Origin: Bacillota bacterium | GTDB lineage: Bacteria; Bacillota; Clostridia; Peptostreptococcales; Anaerovoracaceae | Direction: 5' to 3' | NCBI GenBank assembly: GCA_023415235.1 | Contig: JAEZLP010000048.1 | Span: forward strand, 1 to 56,279 | DNA: 56,279 nt | Part shown: positions 30,842 through 40,298 of the stretch, one piece after another | Numbering within the stretch: the first letter of the stretch is position 1 | How the letters are laid out: each line of letters starts with the position of its first letter | The notes under the pieces: model-generated | Seen by the model: the letters and a program-made list of their open reading frames with translations, nothing else | Database searches by the model: none | What the model was told of the DNA's origin: nothing | Translations under genes and position numbers: made by a program

Positions 30842-33478
30842 CTATAAATAGTTCAGCGGGTTTTTCGCTTTTCCGTTAATATGGACTTCAAAGTGAACAT
30901 GGGGGCCGGTGCTTCTGCCGGTGTTTCCGACATTTGCGATATGCTGGCCCTGATAAACCCGCTCGCCCTTCTTTACGAATAGCTTGCTGCAGTGGCCGTA
31001 CCAGGTGACTCTGCCTCCGCCGTGGTCGATTGCTACCATGTAGCCGAGAGCGCCGTTGTAACCGGAGAAGGTCACTTTTCCGCCGTCTGCCGCCTTGATG
31101 TGGGTCCCGATAGGCGCGGCCAGGTCAATTCCGGAATGGAGTCTTCCCCATCTGGTTCCAAACCTGGAGGTCAGTGTTCCCCTGATGGGATAAATGAAGG
31201 TTCCGGTTCCGATCAGCGGCGGCGGCTCCTTGGTTCCAACCAGGACTACCTGCGACACCGGTTCGCTTAATATGGTGGCGCTGATTTCTTTCCGGCTTAC
31301 CTCTATGCCGTTGTTGCGGACAATCTCCGCCACAACATCCTTCTCTCCGTTTGTTCCTCTCGATTTCACCGTCTGTTCGTTTTTAAACAGACTGCTGGTG
31401 TTCTCATATTGGATTTCAAAGGGGATCGCCTCTCTATACTGGGCGATCTCCGTTGTCTGCACCGTGACCAGCGGCACGATCTGATTCAGACAGATCTCTT
31501 GGCCGATGTGGAGCTTTTCCGGCACCACGTCCGGATTGGATACCTTCAGCTCGCTTTGCTTCAGACCGTACATCTTGGCAATTTCAGAGAAGGTTTCTCC
31601 CGACTGGACCACGTGGATCTTCTTCTCCACCGCGCCGGTCATCATGTATTCTAAAACCTTGTCCTTGGCTTCGATCTTGCCGAGCTTGGTTTCCACATCC
31701 TTGATCTCTACATCCTCGGCAAAGCCGATTTTTGTATATTCTACGCCTTCCTCTTTTTTCACGAAGGTGTTCTGGAGCTGATTGAGAATTTCCTTGGCGG
31801 TCTCTTTGCTTTCCAAGACTGCCATCAGTTTGCCGTCAACATAGATTCCCTGGCCGTTTGCCTTCATGTCCCGCATATAGGTCAGACGGTTCAAAATATC
31901 GTCCTTGTCATCCAATTCCTGCGAAAAGGCAATCACTTTGTTGAAGCGGATATCCTTATCCTTGTCAATGGAGATCTCCGCATCATACTGGGCGCTCAGC
32001 TTGTCTCCAATAATATCGATGGTCTTATAGACGTCCTCCTGGTTTTTCACTACGCCGAGTACTTTGCCATTGTAAATATACTCATAGGCCGTCATACTGC
32101 CGATGGTTATGGTGACCGCAGCTGCGACCGCAACTCCGGCGCTGAATCCGACCAGGATCTTTTTCTTGTTGTTTTCAGCATATTCTCTAACCCGGCAGGA
32201 GCCTCGGTGTACGGCGTTGCCGATTGCGGCAATACGATACAGCAGGGCGTCGTTCTTTCTGTCGATAAAATTGATGAGGCCGGCCATCCTGTCCGCAGCG
32301 ATACGTTCCCTGCCGGATATAAAAGCCAGCAGAACGGTCATTCCGGCCTTCAGCTTCAGTTTTGTTTCTGCCTTCTGCGCCAGAGGAACCAGAACCGAGC
32401 CCAGTTTCCTGTAACCGGCATCCATAACAGGCAGTACTTTTTTCTTCAGAACCTGCGAGGTTCCATTTTTCATCCTTTGGCCGACAAGGATGAGCTTTGC
32501 CTTGTTTTTTGCATATGAAGCAAAGACCTTGTCCACCGCCTCGTCTAAAGAGGTGTTGATCGAGATCCCTCCCAGGAAGGAAATCCTGCCGGTCTGCTTT
32601 TCGGGCTGTGCTTCCTCCCGCTCCGGCTCTTGCGCCTGCTCCGATTTCGGAGTATCCTGACCAGCATTGAACTCTTCTTCCTCTACCATGCGGAAAATAT
32701 CAAAGCTGTATGGAATGTGGTTCTTCAGGATTTCTACTTCAGGCACCAGTTCTTTTTCAGCCGGTATCTTCTCAGCCTCAGCGGCCTGTTCATTTTCAAC
32801 GGTTATCATCTCTGCCTCTGCGGTCTGTTCCGCTTTGACGGACTTTTCTATGTAATTCATGGGTTCCGCGCCGGTCTGGTCTTCTTCGGAGGGACCGTGG
32901 GGACCGCCTGAAATGTGATCAATATCAATCGACGGCGCATACTCTGCAGACGCGGCTTTGCCAGCCTGATCTGCGGCGGCAAGCGCGTCAAGAATGGAAA
33001 GCTGTCCTTCGATAGGAGTCGCCGGGTACTCTTCAAATGGAAATTCTTCCGGCTGGATAACGTCAAATACGGACTCTTGCTTGAAATTGGAATACACGCC
33101 CTGCTCGGTCACAATCGTTTCCGGTTCCATGGCGCTCTTCTGCTTTCTGCGGTTTCGTCTTTCGTTAATCCGTTCCGCTGCTTTTGCCCTCTGACGCTCA
33201 CGCTCTTTGTAATCGATCTTCAGCTCGGTCATCTCGATATGAGATATCATTTCGAGCTTTTCATCAATGATCCTGTTGATCAGTTCTTTGGCCTGCTCCC
33301 GGTTTAATCCGGTTAAGTCCAGACGCGAAATAGGGGTATGAGCCTCGCCCATATCCCTGTCGCAATTTTTTCCTGATTTAAGTTCTTTCGTTTTGGTTAC
33401 TTTATCTAAAATTCCTGAAGTTAGGTTTTCCCATAAGCTGTTTTTCTTTTCGGTTCCTTGTCTTCTGGTACTCTTCAT
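30842..33478 (-). CDS. M23 peptidase with LysM and G5 domains and a long cytoplasmic N-terminus
   Basis: An 878-residue cell-wall hydrolase. About 440 N-terminal residues are cytoplasmic, charged and Glu/Gln-rich in part; then one membrane helix (ILVGFSAGVAVAAAVTITIG), a linker domain, LysM (VVQSGETFSEIAKMYGLKQ), G5 (about 680-755) and M23 (about 785-884) with zinc motifs HSGID and HVHFE. It would bind and cut peptidoglycan. The ATG at 33478 follows GGGAGG; the one at 33496 would contain that site. Last gene of the long rpsF-to-dnaD strand run, and a plausible WalR target. Confidence 0.9.
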   Translation of the reverse strand: MKSTRRQGTEKKNSLWENLTSGILDKVTKTKELKSGKNCDRDMGEAHTPISRLDLTGLNREQAKELINRIIDEKLEMISHIEMTELKIDYKERERQRAKAAERINERRNRRKQKSAMEPETIVTEQGVYSNFKQESVFDVIQPEEFPFEEYPATPIEGQLSILDALAAADQAGKAASAEYAPSIDIDHISGGPHGPSEEDQTGAEPMNYIEKSVKAEQTAEAEMITVENEQAAEAEKIPAEKELVPEVEILKNHIPYSFDIFRMVEEEEFNAGQDTPKSEQAQEPEREEAQPEKQTGRISFLGGISINTSLDEAVDKVFASYAKNKAKLILVGQRMKNGTSQVLKKKVLPVMDAGYRKLGSVLVPLAQKAETKLKLKAGMTVLLAFISGRERIAADRMAGLINFIDRKNDALLYRIAAIGNAVHRGSCRVREYAENNKKKILVGFSAGVAVAAAVTITIGSMTAYEYIYNGKVLGVVKNQEDVYKTIDIIGDKLSAQYDAEISIDKDKDIRFNKVIAFSQELDDKDDILNRLTYMRDMKANGQGIYVDGKLMAVLESKETAKEILNQLQNTFVKKEEGVEYTKIGFAEDVEIKDVETKLGKIEAKDKVLEYMMTGAVEKKIHVVQSGETFSEIAKMYGLKQSELKVSNPDVVPEKLHIGQEICLNQIVPLVTVQTTEIAQYREAIPFEIQYENTSSLFKNEQTVKSRGTNGEKDVVAEIVRNNGIEVSRKEISATILSEPVSQVVLVGTKEPPPLIGTGTFIYPIRGTLTSRFGTRWGRLHSGIDLAAPIGTHIKAADGGKVTFSGYNGALGYMVAIDHGGGRVTWYGHCSKLFVKKGERVYQGQHIANVGNTGRSTGPHVHFEVHINGKAKNPLNYL

Positions 33479-33589
33479 ATGTTTCCTCCCAGCCATCTTG
33501 CGATGGGGTACTTTACCATATGTAGCCTTGAGATCTATGCTAATCTTATCCTGCCGATGGTAATATTATATACTTTTTGTCATTATTTT

Positions 33590-34858
33590 TCAATCCGTTT
33601 TTTGCATTGCAGCAAGCTTCTCAGCAAAGCAAACGCAACGGTCCCCTGTATCTTGTATGCCTGTGTCCTTACAGAGGGGGCAATCATACATGATATCCAT
33701 ATAATCGATTTTATAGTTGTGTTCCGTCATCAGGTATGCCTTTTCCTGATTGAGGCGGTCAACCTTCTCTTTCATTTCCCTGATCCTGCTTTTCACGTCT
33801 CCGCCGGAAAGCATAATCCTGGAAATCTCCAGTCCGATCTCCCTTGTTTCCTCTTCGATTTCCTTGATGCGGGGAATCCTGCGATAGACCTCGTTCCGTC
33901 TTTCTTCCGCTTTAGCCTCGTTTTTCTCCCGCAATTCCTCATAAGATTTCATAACGCCGGCAATAGAGCCTGTTTTCCCCTCGTCCCGAGAGGCCGCGCC
34001 TTTTTCTCCGCCGCTGTTGTTCCAGGCCTTTAGTACGCTGTTTATGTAATTAATATTAGGATTGGAAATCCCGGTGGTCTTCTTGCATGCTTCCAGAACC
34101 TTTTCGATCGGGAAGCCCATCTGATCGAACCAGGTGTCCATAATCCTTTTTTCCTCCTCCGTGGCGTTGCGGAGAAAGCCCAGAGCCCTCAGAACCCGCT
34201 TATACAAATAGTGGCGGTTGTCCGTTTCCTCCAGATAATCTTCGATCTGCTCCACAGTCTTGAGTCCCTGGTTTGCCCACTCTTTGACGACAGCCCCTAC
34301 GTACTTGTGGTTGCTGTGGCTCTTCTTCTTCAGACAGTAGGCGTAGGCGTAGACGATCATCTCCGGATTGGCATTGTAATCGGTGATCCAGGACAGGATC
34401 TCTGCCGGTTCCTTGCCCGCAAACAATCTGCCGGTCAGCCTCTCGATCTCGCTGTACATGTTCTTGATGGTGTCGTCGTCCATGAGTTCCTTCAGCCGGT
34501 CCGGCACCCTGCTTTCGCACTTCTGGCTCTTCGGCTTCTTTCCGTAGGCCAATTCCTTCAGGTTGAGAAACTCCACCTGATAGCGAAATTTATCTCCCGG
34601 TTTTTCATAGTGCTTTCGGATCACGCCCATCTTTTCCCAGTATGACCATGCCTTCAGCACGTCCTCATCTTCCAGTCCGAGATGCTTCGCAATGGTTTCA
34701 TTGGACATATTCATGTCAAAATCGGCGTACATCAGGGCGAATAAATACACCTTGACATAGTCGCCGGGGGCCTGGGTCAGATATTCATTGATAAAGATAT
34801 TCTCTACGTTGGTATCCCTCAGATAAAAATCCTTTGCGATCTCTCTTTTAAAGTTCAT
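33590..34858 (-). CDS. dnaD: DnaD-domain primosome protein with a DnaC/DnaI-like N-terminal module at its C-terminus
   Basis: A 422-residue protein: an N-terminal winged helix (DFYLRDTNVENIFINEYL), two DnaD/DnaB_2 domains (about 130-215 and 225-290; YVGAVVKEWANQGL, NYINSVLKAWNNSG), then a helical stretch (RIPRIKEIEEETREIGLEIS) and a zinc module CPLCKDTG-CVC. The last part is what normally begins clostridial helicase loaders (DnaC/DnaI), but the AAA+ ATPase domain is absent and only 93 non-coding bases follow. It probably acts in primosome assembly with DnaB, encoded upstream. Confidence 0.85.
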   Translation of the reverse strand: MNFKREIAKDFYLRDTNVENIFINEYLTQAPGDYVKVYLFALMYADFDMNMSNETIAKHLGLEDEDVLKAWSYWEKMGVIRKHYEKPGDKFRYQVEFLNLKELAYGKKPKSQKCESRVPDRLKELMDDDTIKNMYSEIERLTGRLFAGKEPAEILSWITDYNANPEMIVYAYAYCLKKKSHSNHKYVGAVVKEWANQGLKTVEQIEDYLEETDNRHYLYKRVLRALGFLRNATEEEKRIMDTWFDQMGFPIEKVLEACKKTTGISNPNINYINSVLKAWNNSGGEKGAASRDEGKTGSIAGVMKSYEELREKNEAKAEERRNEVYRRIPRIKEIEEETREIGLEISRIMLSGGDVKSRIREMKEKVDRLNQEKAYLMTEHNYKIDYMDIMYDCPLCKDTGIQDTGDRCVCFAEKLAAMQKTD

Positions 34859-34930
34859 ATTACTATCCCATGCAAAAATTCGCCACTCCGCAGTTAATCT
34901 ATTTCAACCGCCTTAGTTATTTTTTTATAT

Positions 34931-36214
34931 TTAGAATATATTCTCACGAATAATGGTTTGATCCCGTCTCGGTCCCACGGATACGATCTTAACCGGTATG
35001 CCGGTGGTTTCCTCGATGGCTTTGATATAATTCTTGGCCGCTTCCGGCAGCTCTTCGTAGGATCTGCATCCCGAAATATCGCACATCCAGCCTGGCAGCT
35101 CCCGGTAAACCGGTTTGCATTCTTCCACGATCTCCAGTCTGGCAGGGAAGTTGTCGATCTTCTCTCCGTCGAAGTCATACTGATGACACAGCTTGATGGT
35201 CTCAAAATCCCCAAGCACGTCCAGCAGCATCAGGGCCAAGCCCGTCATGCCGTTGATTCTGGCGGAATATTTCACGACCACTGCGTCAAACCAGCCGCAG
35301 CGTCTCGGTCTGCCCGTGGTTACGCCGTACTCATGGCCAAGCTCGCGAATTTTGTCACCGGTTTCATTATCCTCTTCCGTAACAAAGGGGCCTTTGCCCA
35401 CTCTGGTTGTATAGGCTTTCGTGATTCCAAGCACTTCGTTGAAGGATCCGGCGCCGATTCCCGATCCGGTGGTAAATCCCCCCGAAGTCGGATGGGAGCT
35501 TGTCACATAGGGATAGGTTCCAAGATCAATGTCGAGCAGGGAACCCTGGGCGCCTTCAAAAAGAACTTTTTCGCCCCTCTTCAGGCTTTCGTATACCATG
35601 ACGCCGGTATCCCTGATATAGGGCTTCAATCTTCTGGCATATTCCGTGTAGGTTTCTATCATCTCCTGTTTATCAACAGGTTTTTCTCCGAAAAGCTTGG
35701 AGATAATTTCGTTTTTCCTGTCAATCTGGGCAGACAGCTTTTCCCGGAATATCTTCTCGTCCAGCATATCGCAGGTCCGGATTCCGCTGCGCTCGATTTT
35801 GTCCATATAGCAGGGGCCGATTCCCTTTTTGGTGGTGCCGATGTCCTCTTTGCCCCGCGCGGCCTCATAGAGTCCGTCTAATAGCTTGTGATACGGAAAC
35901 ACGATATGGGCGCGATCGCTTACATAGATCTTTGTTGTGTCCACGCCATCCTTTTCCAGATCCTCGAGTTCCTTAAAAAAGCCTTCCGGATCGAACACCA
36001 CGCCGTTTCCGATGATGTTGACCGCGCCCTTGTTCAAAACTCCGGACGGAATAAGATGAAGCGCGTATTTCTTGTCGCCGATGACTACTGTATGACCGGC
36101 ATTATTTCCACCCTGGCCTCTTACAACCATATCCGCTTTTTCCGCAAGATAATCGATTACTTTTCCTTTTCCTTCGTCTCCCCACTGGGAGCCGACAATT
36201 GCTAACCCTGGCAT
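34931..36214 (-). CDS. purA: Adenylosuccinate synthetase
   Basis: A 427-residue PurA. It forms adenylosuccinate from IMP, aspartate and GTP. Motifs: VGSQWGDEGKGKVIDYLAE, GGNNAGHTVV, KGIGPCYMDK, FEGAQGSLLDID and the GTP-binding end VSVGPRRDQTI. It lies in the Bacillus-like order rplI-dnaB-purA, with a DUF1858 gene inserted. Confidence 0.97.
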   Translation of the reverse strand: MPGLAIVGSQWGDEGKGKVIDYLAEKADMVVRGQGGNNAGHTVVIGDKKYALHLIPSGVLNKGAVNIIGNGVVFDPEGFFKELEDLEKDGVDTTKIYVSDRAHIVFPYHKLLDGLYEAARGKEDIGTTKKGIGPCYMDKIERSGIRTCDMLDEKIFREKLSAQIDRKNEIISKLFGEKPVDKQEMIETYTEYARRLKPYIRDTGVMVYESLKRGEKVLFEGAQGSLLDIDLGTYPYVTSSHPTSGGFTTGSGIGAGSFNEVLGITKAYTTRVGKGPFVTEEDNETGDKIRELGHEYGVTTGRPRRCGWFDAVVVKYSARINGMTGLALMLLDVLGDFETIKLCHQYDFDGEKIDNFPARLEIVEECKPVYRELPGWMCDISGCRSYEELPEAAKNYIKAIEETTGIPVKIVSVGPRRDQTIIRENIF

Positions 36215-36225
36215 ATAACCTCTCC

Positions 36226-36423
36226 TTAATTGTTTAAAAAATCATTTAAATCATCGATCAGTTTTTTTAAATCGATTCCGTGTCCTTCAGCCGCCTCCTT
36301 CAGGTTTTCGCTGCTTGCGCCGGGGCAGCCCAGGCAGTTCAGCCCATGGCGAAGAAAGACCTCCGTGGGATCCGGGTCCAGATCAAGAATGTCACTGAGG
36401 AGCATGTTTCCGGTAATCTTCAT
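36226..36423 (-). CDS. DUF1858 redox-disulfide domain protein
   Basis: A 65-residue protein matching the DUF1858 (hybrid-cluster-associated) family: MKITGNMLLSDILDLDP, HGLNCLGCPGASSENLKEA. The CxxC pair is the candidate redox or metal site. Between dnaB and purA with gaps of 19 and 11 bases. Role unknown. Confidence 0.88.
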   Translation of the reverse strand: MKITGNMLLSDILDLDPDPTEVFLRHGLNCLGCPGASSENLKEAAEGHGIDLKKLIDDLNDFLNN

Positions 36424-36442
36424 AATAATACCTCCTGTATCG

Positions 36443-37780
36443 CTATCTGTCGCTTATGCGGCTTTTATCCACAAACCTGGTGTACTTCCCGAGCCAGGTG
36501 AGCTCCGTGGTTCCTGTCGGTCCGCTTCTTTGCTTTGCAATAATGACTTCGCAAATATTCGGTTTGTCCGTCGTCTCAGGGTTATAGTATTCATCCCGGT
36601 ATAAGAACATTACGATATCCGCGTCCTGTTCGATGGAACCCGATTCCCGCAGGTCGGAAAGAATCGGGCGGTGGTCCGTTCTCTGTTCCGGCGCACGGGA
36701 CAGCTGGGACAATACGATGACGGGACAGTCCATTTCTCTGGCCAACAGCTTAAGGAAACGGGAAAGCGCTGTGATTTCCTGCTGTCTGCTTTCCGCTCTT
36801 CCTTCAAAGTTCATGAGCTGCAGATAGTCGATGACAATCAGGTCCAAACCCTTTTCTGCCTTCAGCCTTCTGCATTTGTTCTTGATTTCCATGGCCGTGA
36901 TACCCGGGGTGTCGTCTATGTAAATACTGGTCTTGGACAGGGTGTCCAGGGCGATATGAATCTGATCCCAGTCCTTCCGCTCCAAATTGCCGGTTTTCAA
37001 TTTTTGCATCTCGATTCGGGATTCCATGCTGAGCATTCGCTGTCCCAGCTGGTCCCTGGACATTTCCAGGCTGAAAATCAACACCTTGGCTTTGCTCTTG
37101 ATGGCCGCCTGCTGTGCAATATTTAACGCAAACGCGGTTTTTCCCATGGCAGGTCTTGCCGCCAGCATGATCAGATCCGACTTCTGCAATCCCGATGTTT
37201 TAGCGTCCAGATCGATAAAGCCTGTAGTCAGTCCGGTAATATTGCCCTCCAGCTTGGACATCTCGTCGATCTTGGCGATATTTTCCCACAAAACGTCCTT
37301 GATCAGCGCAAAATCTTTGGTCTGTCTTGACTGGGCGATTTCGAAAATCCCCCGCTCCGCAAAGTCCAGCACTTCTGAAGAGCTCATCTTTTCCTGGTAG
37401 CCTTTTTCTATAATATCCGATGCGGTGCCGATCAATTTTCTTAAAATCGCCTTCTCCGCAATAATCTTCGCATATTCTCCCGCATTGGAGGTGGAGGGCA
37501 CCACAGTGGACAAGAGGGCGATATAGGCTCTTCCCCCTACCATTTCCAAGGACTTCCTCTTTTTCAGCTCTTCGGAAACAGTGAGGATATCCACCGGCTG
37601 ACTTTTTCTGTATAACTCGATTACCGCGGAATAGATCTCCTTGTGCATCTCACTGTAGAAATCCTCAGGCTTTAAAATTTCCAACACTTCATAAAGCGCG
37701 TCCTTATCCAAAAGGATGGATCCCAGCACTGATTTTTCCGCATCGTCGTTATGAGGCGGTATCCTTTCGTATTGACTCAT
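36443..37780 (-). CDS. dnaB: Replicative DNA helicase
   Basis: A 445-residue DnaB helicase (called DnaC in Bacillus). The N-terminal primase-binding domain (PHNDDAEKSVLGSILLD) is followed by the RecA-like motor with Walker A AARPAMGKTAFALN, Walker B LIVIDYLQLM and the arginine-finger region. It lies 19 bases after rplI, as in other Bacillota. Confidence 0.97.
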   Translation of the reverse strand: MSQYERIPPHNDDAEKSVLGSILLDKDALYEVLEILKPEDFYSEMHKEIYSAVIELYRKSQPVDILTVSEELKKRKSLEMVGGRAYIALLSTVVPSTSNAGEYAKIIAEKAILRKLIGTASDIIEKGYQEKMSSSEVLDFAERGIFEIAQSRQTKDFALIKDVLWENIAKIDEMSKLEGNITGLTTGFIDLDAKTSGLQKSDLIMLAARPAMGKTAFALNIAQQAAIKSKAKVLIFSLEMSRDQLGQRMLSMESRIEMQKLKTGNLERKDWDQIHIALDTLSKTSIYIDDTPGITAMEIKNKCRRLKAEKGLDLIVIDYLQLMNFEGRAESRQQEITALSRFLKLLAREMDCPVIVLSQLSRAPEQRTDHRPILSDLRESGSIEQDADIVMFLYRDEYYNPETTDKPNICEVIIAKQRSGPTGTTELTWLGKYTRFVDKSRISDR

Positions 37781-37799
37781 AAATCATACCTCTTTCGGA

Positions 37800-38243
37800 T
37801 TAAACCGTAACCGTTACCTTTAATTTTGCCGTAACCTCAGGATAGATCTTGATGTCCAGCTCAAAGTCTCCCGTGTGCTTGATGGGGTTTTCCAACACGA
37901 ATTTTCTCTTGTCAATTTCGATTTTGTGCTGCTGCGCCAGCGCGTCGGCAATATCCTTCGTAGTGATGGAGCCGAAGAGCTTGCCGCCTTCTCCGGATTT
38001 TGTAACGATGGTCACCGAAAGCGTTCCGATCCTTTCGGCCAGTTCCCTGGCTTCCGCCAGCTCCTTTTGCCGGTTGGCCTCTTTGATGGCCTTCTGTTTT
38101 TCCAGATTTTTAACGTTTCCCTCCGTGGCTTCCGTAGCAAGTCCCTTCGGAAGCAACAGATTTCTGGCATAGCCGTCGCTGACCTTGACCACGTCGCCGG
38201 CTTTGCCCACGCCCTTCACATCTTTTACCAATATTACAATCAT
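37800..38243 (-). CDS. rplI: 50S ribosomal protein L9
   Basis: L9 of 147 residues; N-terminal domain MIVILVKDVKGVGKAGDVVKVSDGYARN followed by a long helix and C-terminal domain. GAGGA lies upstream. It sits between gdpP and dnaB. Confidence 0.97.
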   Translation of the reverse strand: MIVILVKDVKGVGKAGDVVKVSDGYARNLLLPKGLATEATEGNVKNLEKQKAIKEANRQKELAEARELAERIGTLSVTIVTKSGEGGKLFGSITTKDIADALAQQHKIEIDKRKFVLENPIKHTGDFELDIKIYPEVTAKLKVTVTV

Positions 38244-38258
38244 ACCTATATTTTCCTC

Positions 38259-40124
38259 CTACTTGGTTTCCAGTTCTTTGACCAGCTTAATGATCAGCTC
38301 GATGGTCTCATCCACAGGTATTTCGATCTGCGCTCCCGCCTTGGTCAGATTTCCGCCCCCGCCCAGCTTTTCCATGATGGTCTGCACGTTCACTTCGCCG
38401 AGAGAGCGGGCGCTGATGACGGTAAGTCCTTCCTCGTTTTCCCCGATGACAAAGCTTGCCTTGACGCCCTTGATATTGAGCATTTCGTCCGCAGCGCGGG
38501 AGTTGATCACCTGCACGTCGATATGTTTGCCCTCGCATTTGGCGACGGCGATCCCCGGTACGGGCATGGTTGCGCTGGATACGATCTTGGATCTCTGCTT
38601 CAGGGAGTTGATATCCGTCTGGAAGAACTGCCTTACGCTGGCCGTGTCCGCTCCCATTCTGCGCAGCCAGGACGCCGCTTCAAAGGTCCTGACGCCTGTT
38701 TTGATGGAGAAGCGGTTGGTGTCCACTGTAATCCCCGCCAGCAGGGCTTCCGCCTCAAATTTATCGATATCCTTCTTTTCACCGCCGCTGTATTGAAGAA
38801 TCTCTGTAATCAGCTCGGAGGTGGAGGAGGCATAGGCCTCCATATAAGTCAGAGTTGCGTTCTCAATAAATTCTTCCGTCTTTCTGTGATGATCGATGAC
38901 CACCAGCTTGTCTGTCCTGGTTAACAGCTCGGGGCATTCCACCATGTTGGGCCTGTGGGTATCCACAACCACAACCAGAGTGTCCTTATCCGCCTGTTCC
39001 AGAGCCTGTTCGTTGTCGATAAATTTATAATTGCCGGATTCCTCTGCCAGATTGTACATCTCGGTCAGTGACTCGTTAAAGGAGTTGATGATGATAAAAA
39101 CAGGTTTGCTCCTGTTTCGCGCAATCCTGCTGATGCCGAGAGCCGCTCCGAAGGAGTCCATATCAGGTTTTTTATGCCCCATGATGATAACCTGATTGGA
39201 CTGGTCGATCAGCTGTCTCAGGGCATGGGCCATGATTCTCGATTTTCCTTTGTTTCTTTTTTCCACAGTCTGCAGCCGGCCGCCGTAGTAATCGATCTTG
39301 CTGACCTTCTTGACCACAGCCTGGTCTCCTCCCCGGCCCAATGCCAGGTCCAGCGCGGCCGCAGCGTATTCGTCGCCCTGCTGAGGCGTTTTCCCTCCCA
39401 CGCCGATGCCGATGCTCAGGGAAACCGGGAAATCCGCATCCGTCTCTATTTCTCTCACTTCGTCCAGAATGGAAAACTTGTTTGCTTCCAGCCGTTCAAA
39501 ATGCTTGTATTCAAAAACCACAAAATATTGATTGTTTCGGAATCTGGTGATGGAGGCCTGCATCTTTGCCGCCCATTGCCGGATGGCTTTTTCGATTTCG
39601 GCGGCGACGATGGATTTCCTGTCATCCGGTGAGCATGCCATGAGTTCGTCGTAATTATCCACGATGACATAGGCATAGCAGTTCTTTTCTTCTTTATAAA
39701 GCGCCTTGAGCACCTCGTAGTTCGTCATGTCGATCCAGTAAAGCACTGCGCTGTTGTTTCGGTCTTCATCCAGATAAGACGATACGACCTTGTACGTCCT
39801 TCCTCCATGGGAAACCATAACTGGCTTTTCCACGGGATCTTCCGTAAAGAACTCGGATGCCTTCAAACCGGTCACACGGAAGATTCCTGCATTGGCAATG
39901 TCGGCATCCTGGTATATTTCTGCGAATTTTTTATTGTACCAGAGGAATACTCCCTCCGAGTCGATCATGCACAAAGGCAGAGGATGATTGGAGATGGAGT
40001 AGCTCATGGTTTTGTCGACGATCTGGAAGATATGCTCCGTATACGCCTTCATCGATTCGCTTTTCCTGCCGCTGCGAATATTAAAATATGTTGAAATGCG
40101 GTCTCTAAATGATCTCTCGCCCAT
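38259..40124 (-). CDS. gdpP: GdpP-type c-di-AMP phosphodiesterase lacking membrane helices
   Basis: A 621-residue GdpP/YybT protein: PAS domain (about 45-130), degenerate GGDEF (about 145-275; no GGDEF motif), DHH (IIMGHKKPDMDSFGAALG, VVDTHRP, VVIDHHRK) and DHHA1 with GGGGN. It hydrolyses c-di-AMP. GdpP normally begins with two membrane helices of about 80 residues in total; here the N-terminus MGERSFRDRISTYFNIRSG is hydrophilic. A TAA lies six codons upstream in frame, so the short start is real. It keeps the usual neighbours yybS and rplI. Confidence 0.93.
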   Translation of the reverse strand: MGERSFRDRISTYFNIRSGRKSESMKAYTEHIFQIVDKTMSYSISNHPLPLCMIDSEGVFLWYNKKFAEIYQDADIANAGIFRVTGLKASEFFTEDPVEKPVMVSHGGRTYKVVSSYLDEDRNNSAVLYWIDMTNYEVLKALYKEEKNCYAYVIVDNYDELMACSPDDRKSIVAAEIEKAIRQWAAKMQASITRFRNNQYFVVFEYKHFERLEANKFSILDEVREIETDADFPVSLSIGIGVGGKTPQQGDEYAAAALDLALGRGGDQAVVKKVSKIDYYGGRLQTVEKRNKGKSRIMAHALRQLIDQSNQVIIMGHKKPDMDSFGAALGISRIARNRSKPVFIIINSFNESLTEMYNLAEESGNYKFIDNEQALEQADKDTLVVVVDTHRPNMVECPELLTRTDKLVVIDHHRKTEEFIENATLTYMEAYASSTSELITEILQYSGGEKKDIDKFEAEALLAGITVDTNRFSIKTGVRTFEAASWLRRMGADTASVRQFFQTDINSLKQRSKIVSSATMPVPGIAVAKCEGKHIDVQVINSRAADEMLNIKGVKASFVIGENEEGLTVISARSLGEVNVQTIMEKLGGGGNLTKAGAQIEIPVDETIELIIKLVKELETK

Positions 40125-40298
40125 TCTGACTCCTATATTTTAACGACGGATTCACCCGTCCCATTCTATTCACGTGTTTCGTCACACGCATTCTTGTCTC
40201 CGAAAACTTCCATAGAAATCAACGGAATTATTATAACATATGTAGCCGTATTTTGCAGTAGAAATCCATCACGAAAGATGGTGTTGTTTCGTTTCATT

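Noticed and set aside
33479..33589. c-di-AMP riboswitch before the M23 gene
   Set aside because: Such riboswitches often precede cell-wall hydrolases, but the leader is under 100 bases and lacks the conserved core.
34958..35881. 307-codon plus-strand frame
   Set aside because: Antisense to purA.
37875..38924. 349-codon plus-strand frame
   Set aside because: Antisense to rplI and gdpP; both real genes are unmistakable.
33517..40247. Shared CATATGTAGCC at 33517-33527 and 40237-40247
   Set aside because: Both lie upstream of minus-strand genes (M23 and gdpP), but 11 bp twice in 56 kb with no symmetry is too weak to call an operator.
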